Of a stretch of DNA of 64,000 nt, positions 22,659 through 35,200 are shown piece by piece. Each line of letters begins with the position of its first letter. Position 1 is the first letter of the stretch. Location of the stretch: the NCBI GenBank assembly GCA_024704765.1, contig JAKMXF010000316.1:186001-250000 (forward strand). The letters run 5' to 3'. Below the pieces are notes generated by a model that was not told the origin of the DNA, did no database searches, and was given only the letters and a program-made list of their open reading frames with translations. This DNA is from Oopsacas minuta (taxonomy: Eukaryota; Porifera; Hexactinellida; Lyssacinosida; Leucopsacidae). The position numbers and the translations under genes are program-made.

Positions 22659-22995
22659 TACAACTATGAAAATTCCTTTTTAGAAACCAAAACATTATAT
22701 AAGTGATTCTGAATATATATCTCGATTAAATTAAAAAGAATTGATAATCACTTAATTGGGATTGAAATCCAATTTAGCAATAATTTATCGAATTATTCGG
22801 TCTGCCTGGATAGAAACCCAGAATATGAGCGATAATAATCTTCAAAGTATTAGGTTACTGGATAAGAAATCCCGAGTAGCCAATTTGATCTCTCAATTAT
22901 CTGACGATATTTGTATGCAAAAATCTGTTTCTAAACATTATCCCGTTTAAGCGGATATCCCGATTATCCGAGTCCCAATTATGCGGGTTACACTG

Positions 22996-24497
22996 TATTT
23001 CAAAATTATCCTATTTCAGTTTAACACTTAATAAGGTGCAATCGGCTATGCAGAATAAGATTCTAATATTTGCAATATATATTTACACGATTTTTATATC
23101 ATTAATCATTTTTTATACATTTGGCCTATATTTCGAATGATATCAAAAATTTGCTTATTTAGCTCAATGGTTTTGTTTATTTGTAAGATACATGATCTAG
23201 AGCAGTTATTATCTACCTTATCAAAATTTCGGACACTCTGTTGATATCAATATATTCCGACGGTCCATTTTAACAATAATTATACGTATATTTTTAAAGA
23301 TGATTGGTATTAATACTATAGAGTTATAATCGTCAAATATCTGAAGTAGTAACTGTGGGTAAAATAATTGATATCGCGGTTCTATATTCTGATCTTAATT
23401 GCTTTCTTATCCTTGTGTATCATAAGCAAGGAGTTCAATTTTTGGCTTAATGTTTATTATCGCAAGCCTGAGGTCATTATGGATATCCAGTCTATTCTAG
23501 TTTTGTATTCTATCGCACAACATTACTGAACGCTATCTCAACCAAGTAAGTTGTTGCGAAAGGTAAAATCAACTCTTTTAGAGCGATAGAAGATAATGTC
23601 TTCGCTGTGATGGTCTTTGCAACCCAGAAGCATATATATCCCTTCTATCGAATGATTGGTTGCTCTCCTATTCGTTAGGGTTGTATTAATCTTTGATAAT
23701 GTGAAGGATACAAAACAGCTAAATTATTTGATTATCCATGTATTTAGTTATCCTTACATCCAGACAACGCATTAAGGGACTGAGTAAAGCTCCGAATTTT
23801 CCTTCTTTATCAAAATAATTCAATTATACTTAATTCTGTGGTGTATTTGCACTTTATTAATCATATTAGGAGGATATATTGGACTGAATCCATGGTGCCA
23901 ATCTAGGAAGAAGTGTATTTTTATATTCATCCAAATTGCTCCCCGATACTTTCAAGTCTGGTATTTCGTTTCTGCAGGAGTTCAGGAGAAATTCATATTG
24001 ATAATCTACTAGACCTTCAGTGAAAAAGGAAGCAGATAGATGGTCCCAAATTAAATCAACTATACAATTCGAATTTACCAGTGTAGTAATATTCTACACA
24101 TCAAAGTAACACAAACCACGGTGCAAAACAAGTACTACCAATCAACGAATTATTTTCCCTTGAATCAAGTCCACAAATGTGAAGATGATGATCCAGGAAG
24201 TAAAAAACTGTTTCAACGGGTATCTCAACAATACCAAGTGATAGCTGTATATATTGGTGGTATATGGAGTGACCACTTTGTCAGATTCTGAATGCGTTGC
24301 ATTTGTCCGACAAATCGCACACAAATTACCAATGAATATCTGAATGGGATCACCTTCTTCATCGGAACTAACATCAATTGTGATTATCTCCGTTGAAGAC
24401 CACATCATTTTCATGATATCTTTAAGAAACTCTAATGGTGAAAAACACACTCATAAGGTATTTCCTGCATTGACGATTATACTCCTCATTTAGTATA
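22996..24497. other. Intronic DNA without recognised genes
   Basis: 22998-23100 contains a further diverged unit of the Helitron-like repeat (TTTCAAAATTATCCTATTTC, ATCGGCTATGCAGAATAAG). On the minus strand, 24142-24450 is a 102-codon ORF. Its part after the ATG at 24411 has an acidic segment (DVSSDEEGD) and a CAICRTN pair. I do not recognise it and cannot tell whether it is an exon. Confidence 0.4.
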
Positions 24498-26295
24498 CAG
24501 TAGAAACCGGATATTTTTAACAAATTTTTGTGCAAAGAATCCATTATTTCTTCGGATATTTTTACTTTATTGTCAGTTTACTTGGTGAATATTCCATTCT
24601 TAGCCATGTCTTCCCAGAAGCGCTTGTCTTTAGCTCAAAAGTATGCCATTATTGCTACATACAATGCACCTGTTGGCGCCTATAAGAGATCTATCACTGA
24701 GCTGTCCAAGGTTTATGATGTTTCGAAACCGGCCGTGAGCTATATCCTGAAGAACCAGGAGAATTCAAGGGTACATTGGAGGCTGGGATGCCCACCAAAA
24801 GGTTCAACACTCGTCCTCCATTGAAGTACAGCTTGATTGACGGCCACCTCATGGACTGGTTTACAGCCCTGTGGGCTGCTAACAAAGAGATCAACGGCCA
24901 AATCATGCTACAAGCAGCCAGAGAGATTGTCAAAATGCTTGGAGCTGGTGATCCTGAGGATATGAACGAGTCCTCGATCCAGAGATGGCGCGAGAGGCAT
25001 GGGGTCCACTACAAACCCTCCATGGTGAGGCTGCAGAATGTCCTGACTTTGAAGAGTGGTTGGTGACCATCAGGCCCATCCTGAGCAGGTATGCCCAACG
25101 GGACATCTATAACGCTGATGAGACAGCCTTGTTTTGGAGGATGTCTGAGGGAAAGTCTTTTGTGGCTGCCAACGAAGCTAGGGTGGCTGGCCGCAAGACG
25201 AGCAAGTCGAGGGTTACGCTACTTATTGGATCCTCTATGACTGGCGAGAAACTTCCACTTTTGTGCATCGGTTCTGCCAAGAAGCCTCGCTGGCCTGTGG
25301 TGTTAGGCAAGAAAGCTGATGCCCCTATAGCCTCGCCAGTTCAGGAAAGGGTTGGATGAATACTGCATTGTTCAACAAGTGGCTACAGGAATTCAATGGT
25401 AAAATCACAAGGCAGGGCAGGCAGTGCATGTTGCTCGTAGACAACTGTCCTGCACATCTGGGCTTGTGCGAGAAGTATGATGGAGTGAAGGCAAATCTCA
25501 AGTTAGTCATGTTGCCAAAGAATACAACTGCAAAGCTTCAGCCCTGTGATCAGGGAGTCATCCGATCCCTGAAAGCCCACTACCGAGGCAAGCTTGCCAG
25601 ACTCATCCTCAACAAGGAAGCCAAATCTGTCTCCCTCTATGAGGGGCTCTGTATGGTTCGTTTAGCCTGGAGTCAAGTCACAACAGAAGTGGTGGTGAAC
25701 TGCTGGAAAAAGTCTCGCCTGAATGATGGAAAGGATCAGCCTGATGTTGATGAGGCGGAAGTGGCAGATAAGGATCTGGATGATGTGGGCGAAGTAATGA
25801 GGATGGCTAACATAGAGGATATGCAACCAGTGGCTCACGAGCCCGTTCCTGATCTCGAGGCATTCCTGGCTACCTTGACACTTCATACGGATGTTGGGAT
25901 AGAGGACACTGCCGAACTTCCTGATGGTGACGAGTCTGACATGGGTGAGGATGGGGATGAGAAAGCTCTTGCCTCGAATGCCCACTGCCTTAAGTTTCTG
26001 TCTCGGATCAAGAACAGGCTAATCTATACTACTGGTCAGACCCCTGATTGCTTGGTGGAACTGCAATCCATTCTCATGCACCAGCCGCAGCAACAGGCCA
26101 AGATAATCCAATTCTTCCCTTTGCAGTGAAAAGGGACGATGAGGAAATAGCTGTTCAAACACTAATTTACTGAATATTTATAGATACCGTTAAGTTATAG
26201 TTGTAGTAGTAGCTAAAATCGGATATTTTCAACAATCGGATATTTTTAACAAATTTTCGTGCAAAGAATGTGTTAAAAATATCCGGTTTATACTG
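24498..26295 (+). mobile_element. pogo/Tigger-like transposon with intact catalytic triad
   Basis: TA at 24496-24497 and 26296-26297 flanks termini CAGTAGAAACCGGATATTTT and AAAATATCCGGTTTATACTG, which are near-perfect inverted repeats. Just inside the right end, 26225-26267 repeats the left subterminal sequence in direct orientation (CGGATATTTTTAACAAATTT, GTGCAAAGAAT). The right end therefore has two copies facing each other. One transposase gene runs on the plus strand. Confidence 0.85.
24606..26129 (+). pseudogene. pogo/Tigger-like (jerky-type) transposase, three small indels
   Basis: ATG at 24606 (MSSQKRLSLAQKYAIIATYN). An N-terminal CENP-B helix-turn-helix (ITELSKVYDVSKPAVSYIL) is followed by a Tc5-type DNA-binding domain (HLMDWFTALWAANKEINGQ; ERHGVHYKPS). 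The DDE_1 core has all three acids: IYNADETALFW (first Asp, about 25115), LLVDNCPAH (about 25440) and KLQPCDQGVI (about 25545). The acidic C-terminal tail ends KIIQFFPLQ and a stop at 26129. Frame breaks near 24770, 25025 and 25350 are the only visible lesions, so this is one of the youngest elements here. It is inserted in a CFAP46 intron in the opposite orientation to the gene. Confidence 0.85.
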
Positions 26296-26392
26296 TACAT
26301 TGCTTTTCTTTGGTCTTGTTATTGGTAGCATTTTCAATCTACTTAGCTCGTTGCCCTATCTTGTATAATTTCATTAATTGTTCTACGAGGTT

Positions 26393-26548
26393 TCAAATTC
26401 TTGGATGGTTGCATTTGATGATAGATTGTAACCTACCATGGTAGCTCTCTGCCCCATTATTAGTTAAAATCCCATTATGCCAGTTTGATAACTGTTCACT
26501 AGATACTTGGTTTATCCACCTTCTTTGCATAAAGCGTTCCAATTTCAT
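26393..26548 (-). pseudogene. MULE-type transposase C-terminal fragment
   Basis: A 51-codon minus-strand reading reads MKLERFMQRRWINQV, then LSNWHNGILTNNGAESYHGR, then IIKCNHPRI. The block TNNxxExxHxxL with a following HP is characteristic of the C-terminal end of Mutator-like (MULE) transposases. Nothing upstream or downstream continues it, so it is a relic. The alternative is chance similarity. Confidence 0.45.
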
Positions 26549-28368
26549 GGCCAAAAGGAGTCCATGATAAGGTACTGATATGCAACTTTATTGGTATATG
26601 TATTTTCAAAAATCACAATTTTCTACCATCTTTGTATTTATCATGATTTAGAATATATCCCAGTCAAAATAATTGCTTAAACTAAATGATATCCAATATT
26701 TTATTCTATATCCCGATACCATATAAACAAGCAGTTGGACAAATGCCAACATGGCGAGTCGGAGATACCTAGCGTCTCCGTGGTCTATTTGTCGATTGGC
26801 ATGTGTGTTTTTAAGGAATCCAGAAAATAACTTAAGTAACCGGTATAATAGCCTATCTAAACTAATTCTCTTAGTCGTCGTCAAGTAGATTTAATCGAAA
26901 AGATAAGCATGAATCTTGAGGAAACTTCTCTAAAGATGGAAACCCCATACAACTGACTTTTGGTTGACATAGACCATTTTACTAGAAGATCAATCTTGTA
27001 CCTTTATTGCAAAATCATCCGAAGAAGTTTGTGAAGTCCTTCTTGACATATTTTTGGGAGCAAAGCTCGTGGATGTTGTCAGGACGTCTGATTACCTCAG
27101 GTTGTTGGATTAAGACTTTGGAATTATTATTTACTTGCTGCATTGGAAATTACAGGATTCATTATGAATATTGTTTACAAATGACTGGTCTTTCAAATTT
27201 TTTCTATACAAGATTGAGTAATAGAAATGTCCGTGAGACGAAAGGTTCGCCATTCATGTGAACCGTTTCCCGGAGGATGATTCATATATTCGACATGTTC
27301 ATATTACTGGTGTTCTTATAAACGATGCGCTCTAAATCCGAAACATTGAAAATACTCATTCTATGGGTGTTGACATTATAAAGCGAAGCTTGGTGAATAT
27401 ATTTGCTTGCGGGTATAATGAATTTGTGTTTAGTATACTACCGTGGAACCAATATTAACCTACATTCGTTGGGACTGAAAATTGTTTAGCAAATTGCCGG
27501 AATGTGTAGGTGAATTCTTAATGTCGGAAGCGGTTTCAAATTGGAAGCACTGCAGGGGGCGTCCACAGATTAAAGTATGGTGTAGGCAATCAAGGGGTTA
27601 GTAATGAATGCTGGACGCTCCTCTAGGAGTGCGACTTTTGATGAAATAATATTTAGGAACGTGAAATTTGGGAACCCTTTCCTATTCCATAACAATAATT
27701 TACTGATTGAGGCGTACGAAAAATTTGAGAGGTTTCCGAGCACGCTCCTAACCCTCATCGAGTTAGGAGGATGCTCAGAAAACCCTGGATAACCCCCTGG
27801 GCACAATAGATATGAAATTGAAACACAAACGTAGGCATGGAGAATAAATCACACTCTTGTCTTCATTTATTTAAGTTTCAGTGGAGAATAAGTCACAATA
27901 CAAAAACATTTGACGAAAACTTCTAATGAAGATGACTAATACCTGACATAAGTATTCTATTCAACAAGAGGAATATAGATTAAATACTGAATCAAAAGCA
28001 ACAATAATTCTCCTGTAACAAGGGAAGAGGAATAAATCACTCAAATATATAATTCGAGTAATTTGAACTTCATTGTGAAACTGCTAAAGTTTTTGAAGCC
28101 AAACTATTAGTTATAGTGGAAACTCCATAGGTTAAATGGTGAACTCTATAAGGGGGCAATTTGGTCCATCTCCATTTACTTTCATAGAAACGAACCCCTA
28201 TAAGCGAGGAGTGCAATATACTCTAGAGGTGCTGCAGTGATTGCAATAAAACCAGACTAAATATTCACTATGTTTTTATTCATATACAATAGTATTTTGG
28301 AAAATGTGCCAAATTGCAAAATCAGTTACAATTTTGGCTATACTGAGAAATGATGAAGAATTTGGTAC
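26549..28368. other. Intronic DNA, no gene recognised
   Basis: Short ORFs only. 27560-27800 is somewhat GC-richer and contains a perfect 8-bp stem (CTCCTAAC...GTTAGGAG) near 27747-27771. 28120-28240 carries eroded pogo-MITE ends (AGTGGAAACTCCAT ... AGAGGTGCTGCAGTG). Confidence 0.4.
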
Positions 28369-28689
28369 CTTGCTCGTGACGACAGGATATTCTGCAGAGT
28401 TTATCAATTCCTTTTCAGAGGATGGTGCTACATTGCTAAATTTAGCGAAATTACCCCAACGTCCATCATTGTAGAATAGACAAAATCTACTAGAGATCCT
28501 GCAAATATCCCATATTCCCATCTGTCTTGCTATCTTTGATAATTCAAACAATAACTGGCAACGTAATTTATCCATACTAGTTGGAAGAGTGTGAACTTGG
28601 ATACGCTTAGAAGATTCAATAAACATATCTACAGATCTTTCAAGAAAATCCAATATCAAGAATGGGTCATCTGTCCGGAGATCTGTGTG
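28369..28689 (-). CDS. CFAP46: CFAP46, internal exon
   Basis: 107 codons, phase 0 at both ends. The acceptor is CCTCTCTTTGTAG|CAC at 28689 and the donor is AGCAAG|GTACCA after 28369. The diagnostic block ELSKIARQMGIWDICR followed by SSRFCLFYND matches vertebrate CFAP46 ELAKVARKQGVWDVCR / ASRFCLLYD almost residue for residue. This is the best single piece of evidence for the gene identity. Reading on past the donor stays open to 28276, but that extension has no counterpart in the family and would break the fit to the next exon. The exon lies between exon C (50.9 kb) and the giant 3' exon. Confidence 0.85.
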
Positions 28690-31600
28690 CTACAAAGAGA
28701 GGGTACAAATTTCAGAGTAAAGAAAATTAGAAAAATATATAGCAAATGACAAGTAAATTCTATATTGTAGAAATGGTGGAATTTGCAAGAATAAAGGTAT
28801 TGCATTGTTGTAGAACAAAGAACTATCAACCATTATATACTAGAATATTTCAAAAATATGTCAAAATATTTGTCCAAAACACAAGCATTTTTAGTATACC
28901 ATTTTCGATTCATTGTAGAGCCTAAAAATTGCATATTTCATTTCAACGATAATATTTGAATAATTCATAGGTTTAAGAAGAAATGTTAAAACAAGTATTA
29001 CAAACTTGATTCGTTCTAACAGTAGGGAACAGGGTGACACAATTTCATGAACATCAAATATAACCCGAAAGTTTATTATGGATAATCAAGTAATGACAGC
29101 AATTTTGTAGAAAATACCCGATTCGCCATACCCCTGATAATATATTTTGATAAATTAACTCTTACCAATGTGAAATTATGGTGAATACACCAAGATATGG
29201 TAATGGTTAACTTTACGCAAACATTTTCAGAGTTATCATATCAAAATGTATCATCAGGGTATGGGAAGTCGGGTATCAACTACAAATTCGCTAGCTTTAC
29301 TTGATAATAATTTTAAGGCTTTTCGAATTATAATTGAATATTTAAAAATGTTTCAACCCTGGTCTCTACGGATAGAACGAAGCAACTTTTGTATTATAAA
29401 TTTTATCGTATTTACACAATCTGTGAGTAATATCAAATACACTCTGTGAAATGAAATACGCAATATTAGGTTTAAAAGGGATCAAAGAATGAAATATTAT
29501 ACCAAAAAATGCTTGCTAGGCACATATTTTGACCTATTATTGAAATATTATACCACATAATATTTGATGAACTTTTGATCTACATACATGCAATGCATTT
29601 ACTCTGGCAAAAATGCGCTGGTTTCTACAATAGAGAAATCACTTCGAATTTGGAATATTTGCTAACCTATCCCGAGTCCAAATCCACAAGTTACCTTCTT
29701 ACTTTACGTATAGTAGGCTGTGGTATAACCTAACTATCGTATGATCGTACCATGCCTAGATTTTCGGTTTGAGACCAGTCTGAACATATTCGAATTACAT
29801 TTTATACATTATTCCCTGAATGATGGACAGAGAATAATGTATTTAAGTCTAAAATGGCTCAAAATGGTGATGGCCAAACCCAATGAAAGAGTAGAGACAG
29901 ATATTTGAAATTTGGTATATTTATAGATCCATTATATATATTTAGTTGATACAAGTTTCAAATACATAGGAATTTGCCCACATGGCCATCCATTTATACA
30001 AAGTTGGAGTATTTTTTGTTTTTGTGAGAACATAAAATGTTGTAACCCATCACTGGACCTTAACTGAATATTGCTGAAACCAATTCGGTGATGAACCTGT
30101 AACCCTTTGTCTGACGATATCTCAGAAATCTTGGAACTACAAAATGACAATGTATTAATATTTTGTACAGAAACGGTTTTAGATCATTTAATATATCAAC
30201 ATTTTGAACACGTGTGAATAATGAAAGTCCTATATGGTTTCAAAAATTGAGCAGTTTTAATATATATTTGCCAATTACGCTAACAAATGACGTCACTCGC
30301 ATTTGTAAATTATAATAAATGTGGCTTTGCGAATCCGTATATATCAATAATACAATTATTCGGGTGAAATGTACAAGTTTCTTATAATCGGCGATTATAG
30401 ATTCCCATCAAAAAAATATAACCACTTCCTTTTATCCCTGGACCAGGGTAGTGATCAGACATTATCTTTAGTAGGCTATGCATAATTGTATAGCGAGATA
30501 TTCAATTATATTAATAACTACTAGTAGGCAAGGCGTCGGGAGTCCAAGGAAGTAAGAGATCGATTAATCTGATTGAGATACGATGTGCTACACCTATAAA
30601 TACCTTTGCAAGGTGGAAAACAAAGAAATTCCAAAATCTCAAACTAATGAAATCAATATCCGCTCACCCTAATGTCCGTTGGACTTGTGCAATACATCAG
30701 TCCCATCACAATCTCGGATATTTTAGGGGGTAAAAGAATAATGGATATCGCAAGGAGTCGAATACAATCACTTGAAACATGCATAAATAGCGCCGATACA
30801 AAAATGCTAGTCCGGCCTGATTCAAAGTGGAGAAATTGATGAGAAGTGAACGTAAATTGCAAATATACTTTGAAAATATTATTAACGGCCATCAATACGT
30901 GTATATAGCTCAGCTATGCTGGTACAGCCTTTTTGTAATAGCTTATCTATCTGGGAAGAAGGTCATTTTTCAGATTCATTAAAGTTACCTTTTCAACCGA
31001 GGGTATGGGTTTTGCATAAATTCACTGGACTCAACTTTAACTCAACTATATATCAATGAAACTGTTAGTTAATATACATTTTCCTGCCTGGTTTTATCAC
31101 CTTTGAATGAACTCCATGTATACCCCATTTATATGTACTCCGTGTACAAGGTATAATATAATCGCTTTCTTTCTAAACATTGGCTCGGAAGACTCCTCTT
31201 GACTAGCCAATTCAAGTATACTCTCAGATATGTTATATATATACAGAAATTGTTCTTCCTAATACAAATTACCTTGAAGCTGTTTTCTTCCCAAAATCTG
31301 TACACAATGCACTTTTCGATTGATTTCTATTCCCTAAATATATTTTTGAAGTAATTCCTACATACCAGCAAATTATTCCAAATTTAAATTAAGAATCTAA
31401 GTAATGTTACTGGTTTCAGTAATTCAGTAGATTGAATCTGTTATAGTGGGTCCTCCTATGATATTATCTCCAGAAATGATTGAATATGCTGGAAGACACA
31501 CAAGGTTGATGTATTGCATAGATGTAAATTTAGGCCTGGCAGAGAAAAAATCGATTCATCGACGAAAATTCAAACCTATGATAAGGTTATGATGTAGTTA

Positions 31601-34040
31601 CCCCCATTTTGAATTTCGAAGAATAACATTATGAGCCACTGCTCAGCCAAAATAGATTTTACATGGTTGAATTTTATATCCCAGGTACTATTCAATACAA
31701 TTTCTTGACGTAAAATTCTGTTCAATAAGTATCCCATTGAAGTGAGGCCGCAGAAACTCGGGTGACGTATGCCAAATTTAGTGCTGTTTCACCGTGTCAC
31801 ACTTACGATTCTAAGCCACCTGACTATAGGGGAGGCATGGTTTGCATAATTAATTAGGGCAATAAAATTACTAGTTAATGAATGGTTAATATATATATTG
31901 CAATGCAATCGTGGCCTGGTCCACAATCTCCATCGCTTCCCCACTCGCACGAAGTAACTGATCACTAAAGAGGAAGGCAAGGAAACAAACTGATTAACTA
32001 AAGTTTACCAGTAATTATTTATCAAATTGACAACATAATGTGCAGACACGCGAGGATGTAACTGATCGGGAAGAGCCACAGAGATAGACACGTACTAATT
32101 ATCTTAATTAGACTAGTCGAAAATACATTTTTATAGCTTTCGGATGGCATTGATTTAGGGATCTCCAATTCTCGTAACACCACCTCTAAATTCTGAGAGA
32201 CGTTAGTGGTCAGCTTCCTCGTAGTATAAGAGTAGTTTCTTGGGGCACAAGCTGTCATTTTGGGAATCTGTGAGGGAATGTGGGATCCTCTTGGAGCATA
32301 CTTTAGTTCATTTACGAGGATGGCAGGAGCATCCCCCGTTGAAATCCCTACAAGTGTTACTCACTAGTCAACAGTAATATGTGGTCTTCTTCTACCCCTA
32401 AGGCAATTTCGAGGGGTATTTCCGCAGTTACAGGTTTTGGGCGTCCGTTCTGATAGTCACAGTCTAATGCCTGCTGCTCCCAAGAAATCGCTTGCCTCAC
32501 TCCCTCACACTGGTATATGAAAGGCTAGCATCTTTATAATCTATTTCCAAGCTAATAAGGATGTCTTTCTAGCCATAACCAAGAAGAGTGATAATTTTGG
32601 ATATTGGTACTTTGAACTATTTAAAGATTTTAATCCATTTTTTGGTTGAAAATATCACCCAAGTTACAATCTAGAGTGTTGAAATGAGTAAATATATCTT
32701 GAAAACAAATGTTCGTATCTTGTAATTTGATAGATCTTACTAGGCAATCGCAAAATGTTCATTTTTAACATGGCCACTAGATCAATTTAAATTGAAATCA
32801 AATATGATGTAGTCCCGAGACCTTTGAACACCCGTGTTAATAACTTAATAATTACACATTGGAAACTCGTGTATATTGGACTTTCTACTGTGTTTCGTCT
32901 CGGTAAAGACTCGTCAGTTAAGCTGTCTTTCTTTCAATATACTTGAAACTGTAGAGTGTTTATATTTGCACTGAAGATAATCTCGTTGTAAATCGCGTTT
33001 CCAGTATTTCGGCTCACCAGGTTAAAGTCTGGAGGCCTAACATAACTGTTCACCCAAACAAATTGCTATATCTTGTTTTATTGGACTAAACCGTAATATG
33101 ATCCCCCTGGAATGTTGATCCCATATAGGATAAATTCACGGTTAGGTTTCTTGTTAATTTGCATAATCATCAATCGCAAATTTGTGACACAGTTTGAAAT
33201 GTAAAAGCTTCAAAATTCAATTGTATTACTCATACAAATATTTTGTGGTCATTATTCGTCATCGGCTAAAAATCTCATTTTTAGTGGTTCCTTGAATATG
33301 TTTGGGAATATTTTTCCAACCGAGTGATCCCTTGTTAGATGCCACTAGCCTATCTGATTCTCTCAAATATGCGTACTTCTACGAGTAAATCCATAGGTGT
33401 ATCAATGTGGGGGACCGTTGCGCCCCACGCAATAAAAGACATTGGAAGATCAGGAACTAATCAGTTTAAATGTATTGTATGATAATTTAAGATTTCTTAT
33501 ACTTAGAGATTAAGTGAATTTTTGAATAAATGTGATAAAATGTCGCTTTTAGATGTTTGCCTATTTTTAGCCTTCAGGGTCAGTTCTTAGAACAAATTTG
33601 TATTTATTCACTATTATCAGATGTTTTCTCATACTTCAACTGACTTGAGTGCGCAAATACGTGTACTGATATATCATATTATGTGGTGCTATAATGATAG
33701 TATTACTTGTGATAATTCTTAGACCCTCATTGGAAATTTGAATTTTAGATTCGATAATCTCAGTGATATAATCCATGCTTTTGGCTCCCCCCCAACATTA
33801 TAGTTTTCGTATGCCTATACCTAAATCAGTCAATTAGTGTTATGGTATAGCTAAAGGTCCTCAATATTCAAGCTTCTTTATATACCTTTACCAAATACAT
33901 AGTCGTAGAGGTGCGGCTAATGATTCTAAATAATGACTCGGTATTTGTGAGAAAGTATTCTTGAAATGTACTGAATCCTTAGTGGAGTTCATTAGTAAAT
34001 TTTCGATTTGAATAGTTTAGTAAATATACTTAATATGCTA
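28690..34040. other. 5.3 kb of intron with nothing recognised
   Basis: I found no domain, transposon terminus or RNA gene here. The ORFs at 29932-30150, 30653-30895 and 32022-32258 (minus strand) are short and featureless. Confidence 0.45.
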
Positions 34041-34041
34041 C

Positions 34042-35200
34042 GGGCGTTCAATAAGTAGTCGTTATTCCAAATTATGTAAGTCAGAATATTTCGATCTCAA
34101 TCAAACTGAATTTTCTAATAACAATCCATCCATTGTGAATTTAATAATGCAAAGCTTTTTTGGTTCTGATGTGTCGTTCTAACATTGTTCCTATTTATAG
34201 TTTGACAGTTTATTATAGTAACATTTTAATGGCTTCAAAAAGTACCGATTTCAAAATTGAGCAGAGAGCATATGTGAAGATCAGAACACTGTTCAAAATT
34301 TCACCAACAGATGTCCACAAAGATTTAGAGGAAGTTTATAAGGATACAGCACTTCCATATCACACTGTTGTTGATTGGGCCAGACGCTTTCGTGAGGGTA
34401 GAGTGTCCATTGAAGATGAGGCAAGAGAAGGGAGACTAGTATCCAGCGCTAGTGACCAAAACATCCTTGAGGTATCCGCGGTAATTGAAAAAGACCCTCA
34501 TATCAAGAATGTGGAGGTAGCCAATGCGGTTGGGATCTCAACGGGAACTGCTCAAGCTATTGGACATGATAATATGAAATTCCGAAAGCCATGTGCTTGA
34601 TGGGTGCTGCATTTACTAACTCAGGTCCAGACAGCAAAGAGGATCCAATGCGCTACTAAATTGCTCTCTGAGTTTGATCGAGCTGACTCCAAGAAGGTTA
34701 TTTGAGATAGTAACAGGTGACAAAACTTGGGTACGTTATTCTGAGCCTTTATCAAAAGAAGTAAGCCACGTATGGGTGGCAAAGGACAGGACCCAACAAT
34801 GATCCTTGACATGACTTTCGGGATCCGGGGTCATGTACTGCAAATTTTTTTATTCTAATTGTCTAGTGTGCCAGATTTGTGTCCCCAAATACCAAACAAC
34901 ATCAGGCTATTCTACACCAATGAGTGTCTAACAGAGATTGAAAAATTCGATCAAAATCGACGACTAAGGATTGGAACTCGTAGATTGCGAATATTGCATG
35001 ATAACGCCCGACCGCACAAGACAAAGCTAGTTAGAGAAAAGTTGGAAGCTATGAAGATTGTGGAGCTAGATCATTCTCCCTACTCGCCAGATCTAGCTCC
35101 CTGTTCCTTTGAGTTATCTCCAAGGCTAAAGAAACATCTATCAGGCAGGAAATTCGAGAGTCACGCTCAGATGGGATCGGCGATTTTCCAGTAAAATAAA
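34042..35200 (+). mobile_element. mariner element, 3' end lost
   Basis: A probable left TIR begins GGGCGTTCAATAAGTAGTC at 34042. The transposase follows, but no matching right TIR (which would read TACTTATTGAACGCCC) is found after 35190. There the sequence changes to a different repeat starting TAGGGTTGCCAGGCGGC. The 3' end was therefore deleted or replaced. Confidence 0.6.
34229..35193 (+). pseudogene. mariner transposase, inactivated
   Basis: ATG at 34229 (MASKSTDFKIEQRAYVKIRT). The N-terminal helix-turn-helix is intact to about 34600 (VVDWARRFREGRVSIEDEAR, VGISTGTAQAI) and ends at a stop. Frame shifts then follow to a decayed TGDKTWVRY-type first catalytic box (about 34717-34743). The C-terminal catalytic region is clear: LHDNARPHKT with the second Asp and HSPYSPDLAPCSFELSP with the third (D34D spacing). 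It is sister to the copy at 36.5 kb. Confidence 0.8.

Larger units (their letters stand above)
21156..22995. mobile_element. pogo-type MITE split by a Tc1 insertion
   Basis: The left end CAGTAGAAGCCGCTAAATCA, after TA, and the right end ATTATGCGGGTTACACTG, before TA, are imperfect inverted repeats. Internal modules (GTCCCGGTTAACAGATTGTC, CCCGTTTAAGCGGATATCCC) match an uninterrupted copy at 48352-48908. The extra length is the Tc1 element at 21325-22658. The MITE itself is about 0.5 kb. Confidence 0.7.
19642..28368 (-). other. CFAP46: CFAP46 intron (about 8.7 kb)
   Basis: Bounded by the donor AGCAAG|GTACCA at 28369/28368 and the acceptor CTTTCTTTAG at 19642. Both sides are phase 0, so the exons join in frame. 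It contains Helitron-like repeats, a MITE with a Tc1 inside, a pogo element and a MULE fragment. The first 280 bases hold a 61-codon ORF (19596-19781) in another frame that overlaps the exon start and is not coding. Confidence 0.65.

Noticed and set aside
28276-28368. Extension of the CFAP46 exon to the stop at 28276
   Set aside because: The extra codons have no family counterpart. The donor at 28368 gives a perfect phase-0 join to the next exon, whose start supplies the expected sequence.
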